Of a DNA stretch of 64,000 nucleotides, positions 63,270 to 64,000 are shown piece after piece. Under the pieces are notes generated by a model that was not told the DNA's origin, made no database searches, and saw only the letters and a list, made by a program, of their open reading frames with translations. The position numbers and the translations under genes were made by a program. Position 1 is the stretch's first letter, and every line of letters begins with the position of its first letter. Origin of the DNA: Herminiimonas sp. (GTDB taxonomy: Bacteria; Pseudomonadota; Gammaproteobacteria; Burkholderiales; Burkholderiaceae_D); assembly GCA_028292265.1 (NCBI GenBank), contig JAQGMR010000065.1:1-64000 (forward strand). Direction: 5' to 3'.

Positions 63270-64000
63270 TGGTCTGCCTTCGCTCCAGAGATTTTTACGA
63301 TGTGCGCCCACTTGGTGATGTCGTCGGCGACGTACTTCGAGAACTGCGCCGGTGTCATTTTCATTGGGATAGCGCCCTGCTTGGCCCATGCCTCTATGAC
63401 TTTGGGGTCCGACGCCATTTTCGTGACTTCGTCGTTAAGCCGCTTGACTATTTCCGGTGGCGTGCCTTTTGGCGCCATCAAACCCAGCCAGATCACTGCT
63501 TCATAGCCCGGCACGCCGGACTCGCTCACCGTAGGCACGTTAGGCAGGACCGTGGAGCGGGTCTTGCCGGTGGTGCCAATAGCCTTCACTTTGCCAGTTC
63601 GGATGAAGTCGGCCATGGTCGGCACTGCGTCGAACATCATGTCGACCTGGCCGCCCAGCACGTCGGTGCGCGCGCCGGAACTACCGCGGTACGGCACATG
63701 CAGGATCTTTACGCCGGCCATCGATTTGAAAAGTTCACCTGCCATGTGGTACGGGGTACCCGGACCAGAGGATGCGTAGGTCAAGCTCTCGGGCTGGCTT
63801 TTCGCCAGCTTCAGAAGGTCTGCAAGGTTGGTTACCGCCAGGCCCGGTTTCGTCACCAGCACAAGGTCGGAGTAGTTGATTGGCGCAACTGGTGCGAAGT
63901 CGCGCATCAGGTCGAATGGCTTCTTTGTGAAGAGCGACTCATTGACCGTATGCGTGTTCGACATCAGCAGCAAGGTGTAGCCGTCAGGCGGGCTCTTGGC
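63266..64000 (-). CDS. Bug-type tripartite tricarboxylate transporter receptor (5' end cut by window edge)
   Basis: The last 244 residues are present; the signal peptide and first lobe start lie beyond the right edge. Visible blocks are KSPPDGYTLLLMSNTH, VAPINYSDLVLVTKPGL, PYHMAGELFKSMAGVKILHVPYRGSSGARTDVLGGQVDMMFD-type segment and the C-terminal EIVKRLNDEVTKMASDP. Bug receptors capture organic acids or heteroaromatic acids in the periplasm for TctAB. Its stop overlaps the molybdenum hydroxylase small-subunit start, so uptake and oxidation of one compound are probably coupled. Confidence 0.92.
   Translation of the reverse strand, partial: AKSPPDGYTLLLMSNTHTVNESLFTKKPFDLMRDFAPVAPINYSDLVLVTKPGLAVTNLADLLKLAKSQPESLTYASSGPGTPYHMAGELFKSMAGVKILHVPYRGSSGARTDVLGGQVDMMFDAVPTMADFIRTGKVKAIGTTGKTRSTVLPNVPTVSESGVPGYEAVIWLGLMAPKGTPPEIVKRLNDEVTKMASDPKVIEAWAKQGAIPMKMTPAQFSKYVADDITKWAHIVKISGAKADQ

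Noticed and set aside
1-64000. Mobile elements, prophage or integrase genes
   Set aside because: No transposase, integrase, terminal inverted repeat pair or tRNA-linked attachment site was recognised anywhere in the window.

Overview
The window looks like chromosomal DNA from a GC-rich betaproteobacterium, most likely order Burkholderiales (an Oxalobacteraceae-like member is my best guess). The reasons are a LiuR-controlled leucine operon containing aceK and bioB, a Bug/TctB/TctA tripartite tricarboxylate transport set, many periplasmic solute-binding proteins, and the HTH/DsbA/SPOR/argS housekeeping order. I see no rRNA, tRNA, CRISPR array, prophage or insertion sequence.

Layout. (1) 1-14.7 kb, minus strand: a long branched-chain amino acid operon read from liuR (14586) through liuA, aceK, a thiolase, an SDR, a second acyl-CoA dehydrogenase, an HCCA-isomerase-like protein, a rhodanese, a SEC-C protein, liuB, liuC, bioB and liuD to a GhrA-like dehydrogenase cut by the window edge. 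Two nearly identical LiuR-type palindromes flank liuR. liuE (HMG-CoA lyase) is not in the window. (2) 14.9-19.5 kb: an MBL-fold hydrolase, a small HTH protein, a cobalamin-binding-like protein, a phospholipase-D-type lipoprotein and an orphan Phd-like antitoxin. (3) 19.6-29.7 kb, minus strand: one apparent operon with three different solute-binding proteins, one Fbp-type permease/ATPase pair, an MmgE/PrpD protein, a PdxA2-type dehydrogenase and an isopropylmalate/tartrate-dehydrogenase-like enzyme, probably for uptake and breakdown of an unidentified hydroxy acid. (4) 30.3-36.2 kb, plus strand: UbiD decarboxylase, an NMT1/Tau-type ABC transporter, a cytochrome P450 and its [2Fe-2S] ferredoxin, probably for an aromatic acid. 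(5) 36.3-44.1 kb: an MFS pump, an SDR, hipBA, dsbA, a SPOR protein and argS.

(6) 44.3-51.6 kb: a divergent four-carbon acid-sugar (tetronate) locus. denD, an aldehyde dehydrogenase and an SDR read left; ltnD, otnK, otnC and otnI read right. Together they encode the known D-erythronate/L-threonate route to dihydroxyacetone phosphate, plus two extra oxidoreductases that could feed it. (7) 51.9-57.3 kb: a serine hydrolase, an acyl-CoA ligase, a family-1-type glycoside hydrolase and a TerC-family membrane protein with a structured leader. (8) 57.5-64 kb, minus strand: a Bug receptor (cut by the edge), a two-subunit molybdenum hydroxylase, a ModA-like protein that has no signal peptide, and TctB/TctA.

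A recurring theme is short-period tandem repetition (6-14 bp units) in gene ends, intergenic strips and protein termini. The most unusual loci are the molybdenum hydroxylase with its apparently cytoplasmic binding protein, the extended tetronate locus, the three-receptor operon, the UbiD/P450 cluster, and a 47-bp near-perfect inverted repeat upstream of the 38-kb SDR.
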